In this document: positions 11,516-23,720 of the stretch, piece after piece
How the letters are laid out: the number at the start of each line of letters is the position of its first letter
How positions within the stretch are numbered: the first letter of the stretch is position 1
From: Inia geoffrensis
Lineage: Eukaryota > Chordata > Mammalia > Artiodactyla > Iniidae
Reading direction: 5' to 3'
Assembly (NCBI GenBank): GCA_036417435.1
Contig: CM070913.1
Location: 6,862,680 to 6,926,679 of the forward strand
DNA: 64,000 nucleotides
Position numbers and translations under genes: made by a program
The notes under the pieces: model-generated
Databases searched by the model: none
Seen by the model: the letters and a program-made list of their open reading frames with translations, nothing else
Told to the model about the DNA's origin: nothing

Positions 11516-13030
11516 AACTCAAAAAATGAAGACTACTGGAAATGGTAACTATGTGGGTAAATATAAAAGACAGTTTTCTTATTATTTAAATCTTTTTGAA
11601 AGATAATTGACTGTTTAGGCAAAAATAATAATGTAGTCAGGGATTTATAACATGTGTTCAAATAATATATGACAGCAATAGCACAAGGCCAGGAGGGGAG
11701 AAATAAAACTATACTTTTATAAGATTCTTATGCTATATGTGAAGGAATAAAAATAGACTTTTATAAGTTAAAAATGGATGCCATAAACTCTACAGCAACC
11801 ACTAAAACATAACAAAGTGTTATAACTAATAAGCCAATAAAAGAGATAAAATAAAATGATAAAAATGCCGGAATGGTCCAAAAGAAGACTGAAAAAGACA
11901 AAAATGGAAAAAAGAATGGATGGTGTAATAGAAAACAAATAGCAACTTGATAGATTAAAGCTCAAACATATCAATAATTACATTAAATATAAATGATCTT
12001 AACACTCCAATGAAAAGACAGAGATTGTCAGATTGGATATTTAAAAAAAAACTAAACTATATTCTGCCAGCAAGTAGCACAGTCTAAATATAAAGACACA
12101 CAAATTGGATAAAAGTTTTAAAATGGAGAAAGATATACCATAACAACATTATTTCTTAAAACCTCAAGTGACTATATTAATATCAGATTTCAGATACAAG
12201 TAGGTGTCAGAAAAAAAGGGTTCTCAGGGATAGTCGTTTTATAATAAAGGGATCAATTCATCAGGAAGAAATAACAATCCTAAATGTTTACATATGTAGC
12301 AACATAGCTTCAAATACATGAAACAAACACTAACAGAACTTCAAGGAGAAATAGATAAAATTTGCAATTATAGCTGGAGATTTCAACACCACTCTCTCAT
12401 GAATTGATAGGACAAGTAGACAAAAAATTAGCAAATATATAGAAGACTTGACCAATACTATCAATTAAGTTGACTTAATTGGTATTAACAAGAGTAGGGT
12501 ACACATTCTTTCTAGTACGCACAAACATTTATTGAGAGACCAAATTCTGGTGCATAAAACAAAATAGGAACAGAAGAGAATTTCCTCAAGCTAATAAAGA
12601 CATCTATTTTAAAAGTACAGCTAATCTTAGACTTAACAACAGGAGTGACTGAATGCTTTCCCCTTAATATCAGTAACAAGGGAAGAATATCCACTCTCAT
12701 CACTTCCACTCAATATTATACTGGAAATTGTAGTCTGAAAGCAATGAAAAGAAATAGAAGGCAACCAAACTGGAAAGAAGGTCTTTATTTGCAGATGACA
12801 TGACAGTATATATAGAAAATTCTATAGAATCTAAAAAAGAAACATGAAAAAAAGAGACTATTAGAATAAGTCAGTTTAGTTAGATTGTAAGATACAAAAT
12901 AAATATACCAAAATCGCTTGCATTTTTATGTACAAGCAATACATATTGGAAATTAAAATGAAAAACAAATTACAATAACATCAAAGATATGAAATACTTA
13001 GGGATAAATCTGAAGAAAGCTGTGCAAGAT

Positions 13031-13980
13031 GGGTACACTGTTATCAGAGTTCCATGCTTTTCCAGGCTCTCACCGCAAAGGTCAGTCTGGAGGGGACATG
13101 ACAACACGACACCTTCTTGCTAAATGTTCCTTGGACAAAGCTTATTCCCTGACTGACCTTTCTTCCTGACCCAGGCAGGCTAGGATGACTTACACGGAAG
13201 GGAAACTCAGGGCCACCTATGTCTCCTTGTCCTGGGCCTGTTCCCTCTCTGCTGTCCAGTGCCATAACATGTCCCAGGTTGGAGACCCTGATCCTAGATT
13301 CAATTTCTATTCTAGGCAGGCCTTCCACTCACCCCATCCTCCATGCCCCCTACATCCACCTCAGAGACTTGGAGAAGGACTCAGGGACCATTATTCCCAC
13401 TGGAGCTCCTTCACGCCTGCTTGAGACCCCTCCCGAAAATAGAATAACGGGGTGCAGGTCTCAATGAGTGATGACAGGAAAACAGTGAGATGCCTTAAAA
13501 TTAAATATTTTTAAGAGTGTAAATTGGGTGCAGAAGAAACATCAGGTCTATTTGGATTTTCAGAGGTCAAAAATTAGAACATGGAATCATTCTCACCGGT
13601 CACATCTTAGAGGGAGAAGTCCTTTGAATAAAAATAGGAAATGTCTTTATGCATCTCATAGTGTAGTGAATGTGAGGAACCTCACACCCACCACTTCCTT
13701 CACCAAGTGCTTAGCGAGGGCTGGCCGTGTGCCAGGTGCTTTTCTATGAAAAGGGATATATTTGTGAAGGAAGCAGAGCCTGCCCTTGCAGACCTTATAT
13801 TCTTTAAATGATTATATGTTATATATTATTGGAAGCCAGGAGGCCAGAAATGTGTTTTAGCCAATGTTTATTTTGCTCATTGTTTGAAATTGTTACTTTT
13901 TTATTTATTTCTTTATTTTTTGGCCAATATGAACATAGTACAGGGTCCCCTGTAGAGACAATTTAAAAAATTCTCACACA
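13031..13980. other. Unassigned DNA, possible L2-like scrap
   Basis: No gene recognised. At 13700-13800 'gggctggccgtgtgccaggtgctttt...gcagagcctgcccttgcagacctta' resembles an old LINE/SINE 3' motif, too short to classify. Confidence 0.35.
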
Positions 13981-13984
13981 TTAC

Positions 13985-14190
13985 TATATATAAAATAAAT
14001 AACTAATAAGGACCTACTGTGTAGCACAGAGAGCTCTACTCAATGCTCTGTAACGACCTATATGGGAAAAGAATCTAAAAAAGAGTGGATATAGGTATAT
14101 GTATAACTGATTCATTTTGCTATACAGCAGAAAGCAACACAACATTGTAAATCAACTATACTCCAATAAAAAAATAATAATAATAATAAA
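13985..14190 (+). mobile_element. Truncated L1 3' end
   Basis: 'ggacctactgtgtagcacagag', 'tgtaacgacctatatggg', 'ttgctatacagcagaaa' and 'aacattgtaaatcaactata' are the artiodactyl/whale L1 3' UTR. It ends in 'ctccaataaaaaa' and an (ATA)n tail, so only about the last 200 bp of an L1 is present. Confidence 0.85.
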
Positions 14191-14349
14191 TACTCAAGTG
14201 TATCCTTCAAAGGCCCAAATTATAATAACCACCCCCTGCAAAAAATATATTTAATGTTTACTTTGTTTGGCTACTTGGCCAAGACCAATAGGTTAAAGAC
14301 TTACCCTTGGGGATAAACATCTCCATAGTAAACACATCAGACAGAGGCC

Positions 14350-14490
14350 GACCTCAAAATCTGATCAGATGGTGAGCACGGAAATCTGGATTCAACTCTC
14401 AGCTCGGGGGAGTTCCTTTAGATCTCTGGGCTTTCCTTATCCATAAAAGGTCCTTGTACCAGTGCTGCCTGCAGTACTGACTGGATGGGC
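14350..14490 (-). mobile_element. MIR SINE fragment
   Basis: 'atctggattcaactctcagctcgggggagttcctttagatctctgggctttccttatccataaaa' matches the reverse complement of the MIR core and 3' part. Confidence 0.55.
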
Positions 14491-17400
14491 GGGGCCCGCA
14501 GGTGATGTGCACAGAGGAAGAGCAGCCAGCACTGGCTGGCACTGTGCGCGAGCTTGCTCCATAACTGTGCTCCAGGAACCATCCACAATTATGCCTGCAA
14601 CAAAAAGATTATAGTGCAAGTTTTTAAATATCTTTAAAATGTTAACACATACATATTGTATGTACGTTGGTGTGTCTATGTATCGTGTTCTGTATAATGA
14701 TAATGTCAAGTTTAAAGGATATCTAGACTTGATGCCTTTCTCTGAGGCTGTTTGGGTCTGGGTGATGTTTTTAAGCTGGAGTAGCAGCTAGCAGATATTT
14801 TTTAAAATGTACTAATATAATGTTCAAAACCTGATCATAGCCTTCTGATATCCAGCTGTCCATCAGAGAGCAAGTACCTCCACAGCTGGCAGCGTATGTG
14901 CAGCCCCAAGGGGACTCGCAGACAATATTTAGGAAGCCTTCAGAGGCCCACTTCCCTAAACCCTTCTTCTAGGGCAGAGCTGGAATTCAACACGGGGCCT
15001 TGGGGCTGGCAACATATGCCACCTGCCCCTCTGTTGCTCAGAAAGTGAATTATTTGAAATCGCTCTCCTCTTTACCAATAATTTTTTTTTAATTATTTGC
15101 TTTTCTCACCTTGGCAGGAACAATCTGTTCCTTTTCTATTTCTTACTAATATTATTTTGTCATATTTGGGTGAATTAATTATATTCCTGCGTTTAGAGCT
15201 CCCAAAACTACCCGGGAATATTCCATCTCAGAACAATTTCCACTGAATGTTTGTAAAGATTTGTTTTCTCTGGATCTCTGCCCTGCCCCACTCCAAACAC
15301 ACATTCACATTGATTTCAATTTGGCAGGAGCTAGATATCTGCATTTTGGAATGATGAATGAACTATAAAACCTAGTTTTTGACCAAAGCCTAAAATAAAG
15401 ACAAAATTATCTAAAAGTATCTCTTTTGCACCATGAAAATTATCTGAAAGTGTCTCTTTACACCACGAACTAAAGCATAAACATTTGAATCCATCTGTCG
15501 TTTTCTGTTCTAAATGGCACTGTTCCCTTGATTAAAAGAAAAAATATTCTTTAAACTTCATTGACGTCATTTTTTTCTTTCTTTCACCAATATTCAAATT
15601 ATGAAATGCGATATATTTAAAAGAGTGCTTGTTAAATAAGTTAAGAATTGGGGACACAAGAGATATTTAGGGATCATTAAAATCATTCATTATTAAGATA
15701 CCAGGAGGGTGTCCCCATCAGAAGACGAATGCCATCAAGCCCTCACCATTGTCTGTTCCCTTTATGTATGTGAGTTCTCATTATGTCCAATCTGAATATA
15801 CATCTATGGGGGGGAACCGACCAAGATTCTCTGTACAGCTCTTTACTGAAATCCTTGGGCTGATCATTCAAGTGGCCCTCCAGGGTCCTAAATATTCGTG
15901 TTGAAACCAGCACCGACACGGAGAGCGATGTAGCTTGTAACTCTGTGTCTGTGCGCGTCCTGCCCCGTGGATTTCTCCCGTTTGCCAGATGAAAACTAGG
16001 GGATGCGTCCACGGGAGATGAGAAGCCGGCCCGTAGCAGGCAGCTCCAGATTTCCACACGGAATCCACTGTTTAATGTAGGTGTTCTTAATGGCTGCTTA
16101 GTTACTAAACTCAGACAATCATACTCGACTCTGGGGTCCCTCAGTGAGAATCCCATTGTATCAGTAAAGTTGCATCTGGCTTGCTACTGCCCGCGTGGCA
16201 CCCCGTCACCTTCCCAGCTTTGGGTTACTGAGTCTTAGTGAGGGTTTTTATCTGTTTATTAGTGTGCTTTTCAATCCCAAACTCCCCACATCCATTTCAG
16301 GTTTGTTTTTCCCCCAACCTTCCCCAGGCATTCAAGTCCAAGAGCCCTCGCCCTTGCCCTTGCCCAGGCCATTGTTTTTCTGCAGGTCCCCCTCCACCCA
16401 GGTCATCTATCATTCACACTGACTTCGACACGAGCTCTGACACACTCGGTAGGTAGGCAAGGGGCTGGGGAAGCAGCACAGCTGCTCTGCTGTCTTCAGG
16501 GACTCACACTTCACCTGATCCAAGTGCTCTGTTGTCACTGGCTTAAAAGGCCAGACAGCTAGAATGTCCGGATAAACTCTTATCTGCTCACGACCAACAT
16601 GGCCTAAAGCCAGCAACAAATCCCATGTGTTTTCAGGAGAGGTCACAAGGATTTCTAGGATTTGGCTCTTCCAACAGCTTAGAAAATTCTTTCACCTTCT
16701 CTTTATGTTTTAGAATTGGAAAAAAAATCTCACTTCAACAATAGAGAGAGAATGTAACTCACACCTAGAACCTGAAATACACCACATGTAGTGTCATTTA
16801 CAAATCAGTTACCCTACAAGGCAAACATTTGCTCTGAGTTATGTTGATGTTGAGGGCTTATCTGCTCCACAGATGGGTAAACTAGTCACCATTAAATGAA
16901 GCAAGACTCCTACCTGTTTCCCTTTGCTGAAAGCATTGGTACCTTTTTTGAAGTCTAAAGCATGACGTCAGGAAGGCCTAATGTGATGTTTGATCTCTGT
17001 TTCATTTGAAAGAATACCCTGCCCCACCACTAAACCTTCTAGGTGTTCAGTGTTAGATGTTTCTGGGCCTCACTTGAGCACTGACCTTCTGACATGTTTC
17101 ATGAGGTCTTAAAAACCTTTTCCTTGCCTAAAATATAGAGAGGAAATGTGCTACAGAGGTCTTTCCTCCACCTCTGTTCACATCTGGTGCTTTACTCATT
17201 TCCTTAATTTGATTATATTGCTTTTGCCCTTTGTTTTTTTTTTTTGTTTTTTTTTTGCTGGTGAATGCTGAGTGACAATTCCAGAATGTTGGCCGTGGTG
17301 TCCAAATCTCTCAGCCCTTACAACCATCCTATGCAAATGCGTGATTTCCTCCCGTGGGTCTGCGGTGTACGGACCTTGCGTTTCAACAGCTCGTTCAACC

Positions 17401-17640
17401 AGATGGAATTCCCATGTCCTGCAGCAGGAAGTGTCTGCTGTGCCCGTTACCGATGGCAGCCCAGATAAACCAGACTCATAGCCTTTTTTCCTCTTTGTGT
17501 CTGAGCTGGAGGGCAAACTTCGGGATTTGATACAAATTCCTTAAAATGTCAGTCTTGAAATCATGATGAAGCATCAAAGATTCCTCCCCACAAATATGTG
17601 AAACCTCCCTTACCAGAGATGATCAGTTTTTAGGAAGGCT
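14491..17640. other. Unassigned DNA
   Basis: About 3 kb without a recognisable gene or repeat, apart from short poly(T) at 17228-17256. The AT-rich stretch 15050-15270 with several TAATTA-like cores is repeat-free and could be regulatory, but this cannot be shown from sequence alone. Confidence 0.35.
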
Positions 17641-17644
17641 GCCC

Positions 17645-17770
17645 TCATTCCGTGCACGTACTTTTTTAGGCACTTGGTATGAACGAGATCTGTGTTCTCG
17701 TTTCTCCCTATTCTGCAGCTAAGGAAACTGAGGCAGAAGAGGTTAACCAACCCAGAGTCTGGTGCAAAAG
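17645..17770 (+). mobile_element. MIR SINE fragment
   Basis: 'gcagctaaggaaactgaggcagaagaggttaaccaac' is the MIR core motif normally read as 'gatgaggaaactgaggcacagagaggtta'. Flanking sequence is diverged. Confidence 0.65.
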
Positions 17771-18640
17771 TTTACACTTTTAAAGGCCTCACCAGCAGGT
17801 CAAACATCACTAAGGTTTATGCAAAATACACGTTCTTCCAGCTCCCTCCTACAGGCTGAAAATTTAGCAGCGTTTTATTACCGCATTTCTCTAATCATCA
17901 TGAGTTTCAACTGAGTTGAAAACTCCTGACGACCTGACTGTGGGCTGAATTTCTGCTCGATTTAGGAACACTGAACAATGATTGCATTTCCACTTCCTAG
18001 ACTCTATTTTGTTTTAACCCATTTAGGTGGACTGTGTAATTAGACAATAAACTAGATTTCTTTGAAGACACAATTCATTGGCAATTTTGATCCAATTTAG
18101 AATATACACTAAATTAAGAATGAAATCAGAGTGGAAAGTTCTTCAAAATAAATGAATATTGGGGAAAAACAAGTAGCCTTTAAATAGTCAAAGACTGTAA
18201 ATAGTTTTTTTTTTTTTTTTTAATCTAAATACCCGTCCACAATAACATCTGTTATATTGAGGCCAATAGGGTTGACCACTCTCCTGGGTCTTTGTGAAGA
18301 ACGGTCAATAAAAATGTATTATTTAGAATTCTTCATATAGTTTTATCCCTTTGCACAACACCTCCAAATTTTTAAGCTGCTAATAATGTTCCAAGAATAA
18401 ACCTTCCATCAGTTCAAGCTAGCACCTTTGTCTGAGAAAAAAAATAATAAATGCATTGCCGACAAGCAGTTAAAAAATCAAAACTACAGCAAGCTCAGGA
18501 AGCATCTCTATAGGGAGTCTTTGCAAATGGTAACATAAGTCCCCATGCAAATCCACTTCTGTCAGCTGTGTCACAGATGCCAAAAAAAGCAGGCACAATA
18601 AATATAGAGTATATAGATATAAAACGGCAATGATGTCACA
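17771..18640. other. Unassigned AT-rich DNA, possible regulatory block
   Basis: No gene. 17990-18170 is repeat-free and contains TGTAATTAGACAATAAA and ATTCATTGGCAATTTTGATCC-like homeodomain/forkhead-rich sequence. A poly(T) run lies at 18207-18222. Confidence 0.25.
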
Positions 18641-21600
18641 CTGGAAGATTTATAAGCTTCTCCTTGCTTAGAATGTGGACAATACAAAAGCCTTTAAACA
18701 ATTCTATCTTCTTACAGGGTCGTGGGACATCACAAAAGCAAATATTTTTTGTTTGTGCTGGTGATGGGTTAAAAAAAAAAAATCTTTTTTCAAAAAAGCA
18801 ACCACAGTTTGTGTTATCTGTAACATGGTATTCAAAGACTGAGTTTTCAAAAGAGAAAAGTGGATATCAGAGTTGCCATCTGGCAGATTCCCCATCGAAG
18901 TCACCCCGGAATCCTGTGTGTTTGTCACATTACATCACTCGGCATCTGGGGTGCCATTCTCTGGACCCTGCCACTGAACTTGGACCCAGAGATGTGGTGA
19001 TGGCCTTCCTGAGCCTTGGGGCATCTACCTCTCTGTCTCTGGTACCATGTCTCCTAATCACCAGCTACCTGCATCCTTCTCCCCAGCCCCTCTCCCCCCA
19101 CTTCCCCAGGCCCAGCGAACACTCATTCCCTTGGTTGTGCCGAGCCTCCGCTCAGCAACCAGCTGTCCTCGGCAGGGTCTCTGTGCCACCCCGTCTTGGA
19201 CGTCCCATGCAGCGGGCATGCCGACCGCCCTCAGATCCCTCCTTTTTTGGAGACGCATCCCGCAGCCTTGTCTCCAGGGGAGGGAGTGAAAGAAACGCTG
19301 GTCCCTCATGAACATCTATTGAAACTGATGGATCTAATGCCTGGCATCTGCCAAGCTGTCATTCAAGCCAGGGGGGATTTGGACTGAGACAAGGCAAGCA
19401 TTGTAAAAAAGACTTTGTGATCTAGTTTATGGAGCTTGCCTTGAACTCCTAGGTACAGTGAGGGCAGGAAACCTTGTTTTCTGCAAAAACCACTTCGTGT
19501 CAATGGGAAAATGCACTCTATAAGGAACGAGTGAATACTCTCCCTTGATTTGTGCCTGAAACATGAAGAGTGAGGGGATAATATCCCAGCTGTCTACTGC
19601 ATTGTGTGAACATATACATGCATTTAAATTACTTATATCATTACTTACAGATGTAATTGTGAAATATGTTCTTTTTGCATTCAAAATGAGGGACTGAACA
19701 GATGGTGAACGCTCAGTTTAAAGCAATATGTCCATTAAAATAACCCATACTGTTGGTATTTAGTGTAACAATAGCAGTGAGTTCATTATGGCAGGATCTT
19801 GCTGCAATTGCTCGCACGGAGAGGAAGAGTGGTCGGGAGATGTTCAGCCTCCTGGGTGGTGCCCATCCCATCCCGAGACAGGGCCCCTCCACCGCCGCCT
19901 GGCCACCAGCCGTGGGTTTTCAGAGTCAAACTCCAGTTGTTTTGCTTAGTCTTTTGCTTCCAAATAAGAAAGTCAATAAACAGCTGACTTTTCCCAATGC
20001 CTTGCTTCTGGGTTATTTTTTTCTCCACTCTCCAGATGTTCTGAAATGTGTAGCTCCAGATGCATCACCTCCAACAGGATAATCCCACCCGCTTCGTGAG
20101 TCATTTTCTCTCCTAATGAGCCGGGGTCAGGTGTGTGGGCTAACGGTGCAACCGAGATGTCATCTCTCTTCTTGGGGCTCAGCAAGGACCACCAGGAAAC
20201 AATATATCCGACGGAGGGGCTGGGGGAGTTAACTAACTTAGTTGTGGGTGAACGGACCCCTGCCCTGACAAAACGCTGCCTCTCATCTGCTCTCATGCAC
20301 TGCTCATTACGTGAGTTCTCTTTTCAAGAAAGGAAAAGACATACCCTCAAGCCCTCCCACTCACCCCACCATGATTTCCATTTTGGCAACAATGCCAGTG
20401 GCTCAAATGCTCTGGAAATCCATTCATAAACACGACAGAAAAGCACTAAATTTTCTCTCAAAGCCCAGACTAGGGAAGACAGTGGGAGAATTTTATGGTG
20501 CAACCTTGGATAGATCCGCTGTATATATTGAGTCAGTCTCTCCACTGTTAAAAGAAGTATTGGCTATTGTGCCTCTCTCCTGGGCAGGAGATGATCACAT
20601 GCGTTTCCTGTGCAGCGGCTGAGCTGCAAACTTCACGCCAGCAACACACAGAGAAGCCGAGGATGGAAAGCTTGCCGAGGGGGGAGCAGCGTATGGCCTG
20701 AGATCCTGTTGTGTAGATCTTAGAGGTGAACTGAGAGGGTTTCAGCAGTAAGGGCAACTGGCCCGTGGAAGGTGGGCTGGAAAACAGCATGGCCAAGGAA
20801 GGGGGGCGCTTATGAGCCAGTTTTGCTGGGAATACCGAAGGACGGGGACACGATGAAGAATACTGGGGACAGAGGGAGCGGGGCGGGGGAAGCAGTCATC
20901 TTCTGAGATGAGTGCTACTGTCCGCGCACCAGAGGCTCCGGAACGTGATGAGTGTCTTTCCTTCGCAGGGGAGCAGGGATTTGCGCCCAAATCTCTCTGA
21001 TTCAAGCATCCATGTGCTTTTCACTGCCTCACACTTCTTCCTCATGGCTGCAGCAGGAAAGGAGAGAAGGGAGAGAGAAACAATGGGGTCAGTTTTCATG
21101 GAGGACAGAGGACAATAGACAGATCCCTCTGAGGGCCAATCTTGTGCGTCAGTTGGGATAAAAGAGGTAGAGATGGGGAAGCGGCCGGTGGGATTTGCGC
21201 CATTCGTGGTCCTCAGCTGCAGCTCTCTGCCAGCATCATCTGTGAAGGATGTTCACAGACAGACACCCACTGAGTCAGAACTTCCTGTGTGTCCTGCTTT
21301 CTAAAAAGTATCACAGACGATTCTATCGTGGGTGGGAGGGGCTTGTGGGCAGGAAGGCCGGGGTCTGAATCCTACACAGGAATACATGCCTGATGCCCGT
21401 CCCAGCCACCCCTCAACTGGGAGACCACTGGCCACCCAGCTCACACCACACAGCGTCCCCCCAGCCTGCACAGTCCAGGGCTGCCTCATCCCCACACCTT
21501 CTCTAGCTCTAGACTCAGCACTGGTCCGAGAGCCTGTATGCATTTTCACACCCACGTGTTCTTGCCGAGTCTCTCCTCCCAGAGTCCCCCCAGGTGAGCC

Positions 21601-21960
21601 ATCTCTCATCCTCCAAGGCCACGCTTCCAAGTCACATCCTCTCTTCACCACCTTACACCGCTCACCACTGTGACAACGATCGCTCCATCGTTCCCTCATT
21701 TGCTGTGGCAGCAAAGCTGTATTTAATTTTCGCTGTGCACGGCCACCCCTGCAGGGCGTGTACAGAGTGCCGATGCCTGGTTGAGCTCCTCAAACTGCTA
21801 ATGCACCAGGCAGGGGCTTCCTCAGCACCCCGGGTGAGACTGATGCACGGGGTCCAAGGACCAGATGCTAAGAACACCGCAGAGCTGCACTCAGCACAGC
21901 CTCCCATGGGCCCGGCCCTGAGTCTCACTCTGCGGAATTCCAGCCCCTGGAAGACGGTGG
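18641..21960. other. Unassigned DNA, including the longest open frame
   Basis: A 215-codon frame at 18664-19311 on the plus strand has no recognisable domain, is rich in Ser/Pro in its C-terminal half and lacks repeat or homology cues. It is most simply a chance frame. The remainder, to 21960, shows no repeat I can name and no exon-like sequence. The segment 18.9-21.9 kb is richer in GC than its surroundings. Confidence 0.35.
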
Positions 21961-21964
21961 CGAG

Positions 21965-22060
21965 GGCTCCTTCACCTTTAAGAACCAGGGCCCTGCCGGT
22001 GCCGTACTGACACATAGTAGGGGCTGGGGAACGTTTGGTGAATAAATAATAAGTAAGATT
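21965..22060 (+). mobile_element. L2 LINE 3' tail (short)
   Basis: 'tgacacatagtaggggctgggga...ttggtgaataaataa' corresponds to the L2 end motif 'ggcacatagtaggtgctcaataaatatttgttgaataaa'. Confidence 0.55.
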
Positions 22061-22427
22061 GGCACAGATGGTCCGGTGTTAAGTACCAGAGGCAAAGGGG
22101 AAATAAAAGAAATAAGCTGGTAACACCTGCCAAGATAAATAAATGAAAGGAAGTCACCTGGGGCCGTAAAAGGAGAGGAAACAGTGAGGCAGGGCTTCTG
22201 AGATGTGAGGAGAAAATAGAGGCTGTAGACTGAAAAAAAAGAATTAAACAAAAGCAGCATGGCGGTGGCCGAGCACGGGGCATCGTCATAAAATAACAGG
22301 TGAGAGTCAAGGAGGCTCAACTCTAAAAGAAATTATTTTCTCTGAAGTCCTCAAAGGGACAAAGCAAGGAACAGGGACAACTGAAAAAGCACAGGCAAAA
22401 CCTACTAATGGCAGGTCTGGTAGGCTG
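22061..22427. other. Unassigned DNA
   Basis: Purine-rich sequence with no recognised feature. Confidence 0.35.
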
Positions 22428-22803
22428 AATTTTGTCCCCCTGCCAAATCCATATCTAGAAGCCCTAACTTTCAGGACCTCAGGGTGTGCGTTTGGAGAAA
22501 CGGTCTTGAAAGAGGTAATCAAGGTCAAACGCGGTCATACAGGTGGACCCTAATCCAGTCTGAATATGTTCTTATAAGAAGAGGAGATCAGGGCATGGAC
22601 GCACAGAGAGGAGAGACCACGTGAGGACACGGGGGAAGACAGCTGTCTGCAGCCCTAGGAGAGGGACCTCAGAAGAAACTACCCACTGACACCTTGATCT
22701 TGGCCTCCTGGCCTCCAGAAATGTGAGGAAACACGTTTCTGTTGTTCAAGCTGCCCAGTCTGTGATGCTTTGTTACAGCAGCTCTGGGGAACTAAAGCCG
22801 CAG
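22428..22803 (+). mobile_element. MaLR-type LTR (MLT1-like)
   Basis: 'ggctgaattttgtccccctg', 'ggagaaacggtcttgaaagaggtaat', 'ggaccctaatccagtctgaatatg', 'cttataagaagaggaga', 'gacaccttgatcttggcctcctggcctccag' and 'tttgttacagcagctctggggaacta' follow a MaLR LTR nearly end to end. It is a solo LTR with no internal sequence on either side. Confidence 0.75.
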
Positions 22804-23085
22804 GTGGGGCCAGAAAAGGAGGTGGATTGTGTCCATGGAAACGGAAGCTTTGCATCAAAGGGAGTGGGCTGACCATAGGGGCATCTGAGGGACAGGCAGG
22901 CAGGTGGGATGAGACGGTCAGAACCCTCTCCCCTGGCAGGTGGCCCCGTCCCATGGCCAACGCGTGCAGCCCTTTCCCGGTCCGTCCACTTCCCTGCACG
23001 CAGGGGCCATCACACCTGCTAGTGACTCAACAGCACTTACTGACCCCTCTCCAAGGGCCAGGGAAATAAGAACCCTCTTCAGGCT
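22804..23085. other. Unassigned DNA
   Basis: No recognised feature. Confidence 0.3.
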
Positions 23086-23310
23086 CCCAGCCTGAGGGAC
23101 AGACAGGCGAATGAACAGGCAGAAATGCAAGAGTCAGATGAGGGTTTGCTGCCCAGCTGGGGAGGTGAGACGGTGCACAGCTGATGTCTGGCTGCATTTT
23201 GAGGGATAAGTGGGAATTTGAGAAGAAAGGGAGTGGCATTCCAGGTAAAGGGGGTGAGAACCAGGGAACCCCAGACCATTGTGAGGGACAGGAGACCCAC
23301 TGAGCCCCGT
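23086..23310 (-). mobile_element. Possible L2 LINE fragment
   Basis: 'gaacaggcagaaatgcaag' and 'gggagtggcattccaggtaaaggg' resemble the reverse complement of L2 ('cctggaatgctcttccc' region). The match is weak and old. Confidence 0.45.
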
Positions 23311-23429
23311 TTGCTCATGGGGCACGCACTCTAGCAAGGGGGTCTGCTGTTCCGGAAGTGGGTGAGATCACGAGCTTGCCTCTTACCCTGTGGGTACCCC
23401 CGATTGTTCTGTGCTACTTCCCTAGTGTA

Positions 23430-23720
23430 TGACTTGTACATACACTTTCCTTGACCAGGACACACTTCTACTCTCTGATGGTGAACTCCTATCCATCCCT
23501 CTAAGGCCCCATCCAGCTCAGCCATTACCTCCTTCTTCCGTCCTGTGCCCTACAGCCTGTTGAGGACGACTCCATTAGAGCATTTGTCACCGTGGGCTGT
23601 GCTTGCCTATGTGTACAGCCTGCCTTCTCCGCTGTATCTGTGCCCTCCATAATCCCTGGTTGATGAGATGTTTGCAGAGGGGCTGAGCAAGTGAGTGGAT
23701 GAACAAAGAATGCAGTGGGT
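23430..23720 (+). mobile_element. L2 LINE 3' fragment
   Basis: 'ggccccatccagctcagccattacctcctt' through 'gtgccctccataatccctggt' and 'gtgagtggatgaac' follow the L2 3' region in order, heavily diverged. Confidence 0.55.

Larger units (their letters stand above)
9960..13030 (+). mobile_element. Old L1 (L1M-type), 5' region to ORF2, internally deleted
   Basis: The run 'aaagataagaacgacag', 'gaaacaatacaggcagaaggtgg', 'gactttttcagacatgcata' and 'aatggtaactatgtgggtaaa' matches old mammalian L1 5'/inter-ORF sequence. From about 12000 ('gaaaagacagagattgtcag') it follows ORF2: an endonuclease-domain remnant near 12370-12560 ('tagctggagatttcaacacc'), then a jump near 12640 to the reverse-transcriptase domain. 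The catalytic codons for FADDM are still readable at 12788-12802, but stops and frameshifts surround them. The element lies head to head with the minus L1 to its left. Two SINEs and a MER20 interrupt it. The left boundary is soft. Confidence 0.75.

Noticed and set aside
18664..19311. Longest open frame in the window (215 codons, plus strand) as a possible gene
   Set aside because: No domain, signal or family resemblance, Ser/Pro-rich low-information C-terminal half, no upstream exon or promoter cues. A chance frame of this length is expected in 64 kb with GC-rich patches.
21770..21900. MER5-like DNA transposon
   Set aside because: Some wording ('gactgatgcacggggtcc') is suggestive, but the order of motifs does not hold over enough length.
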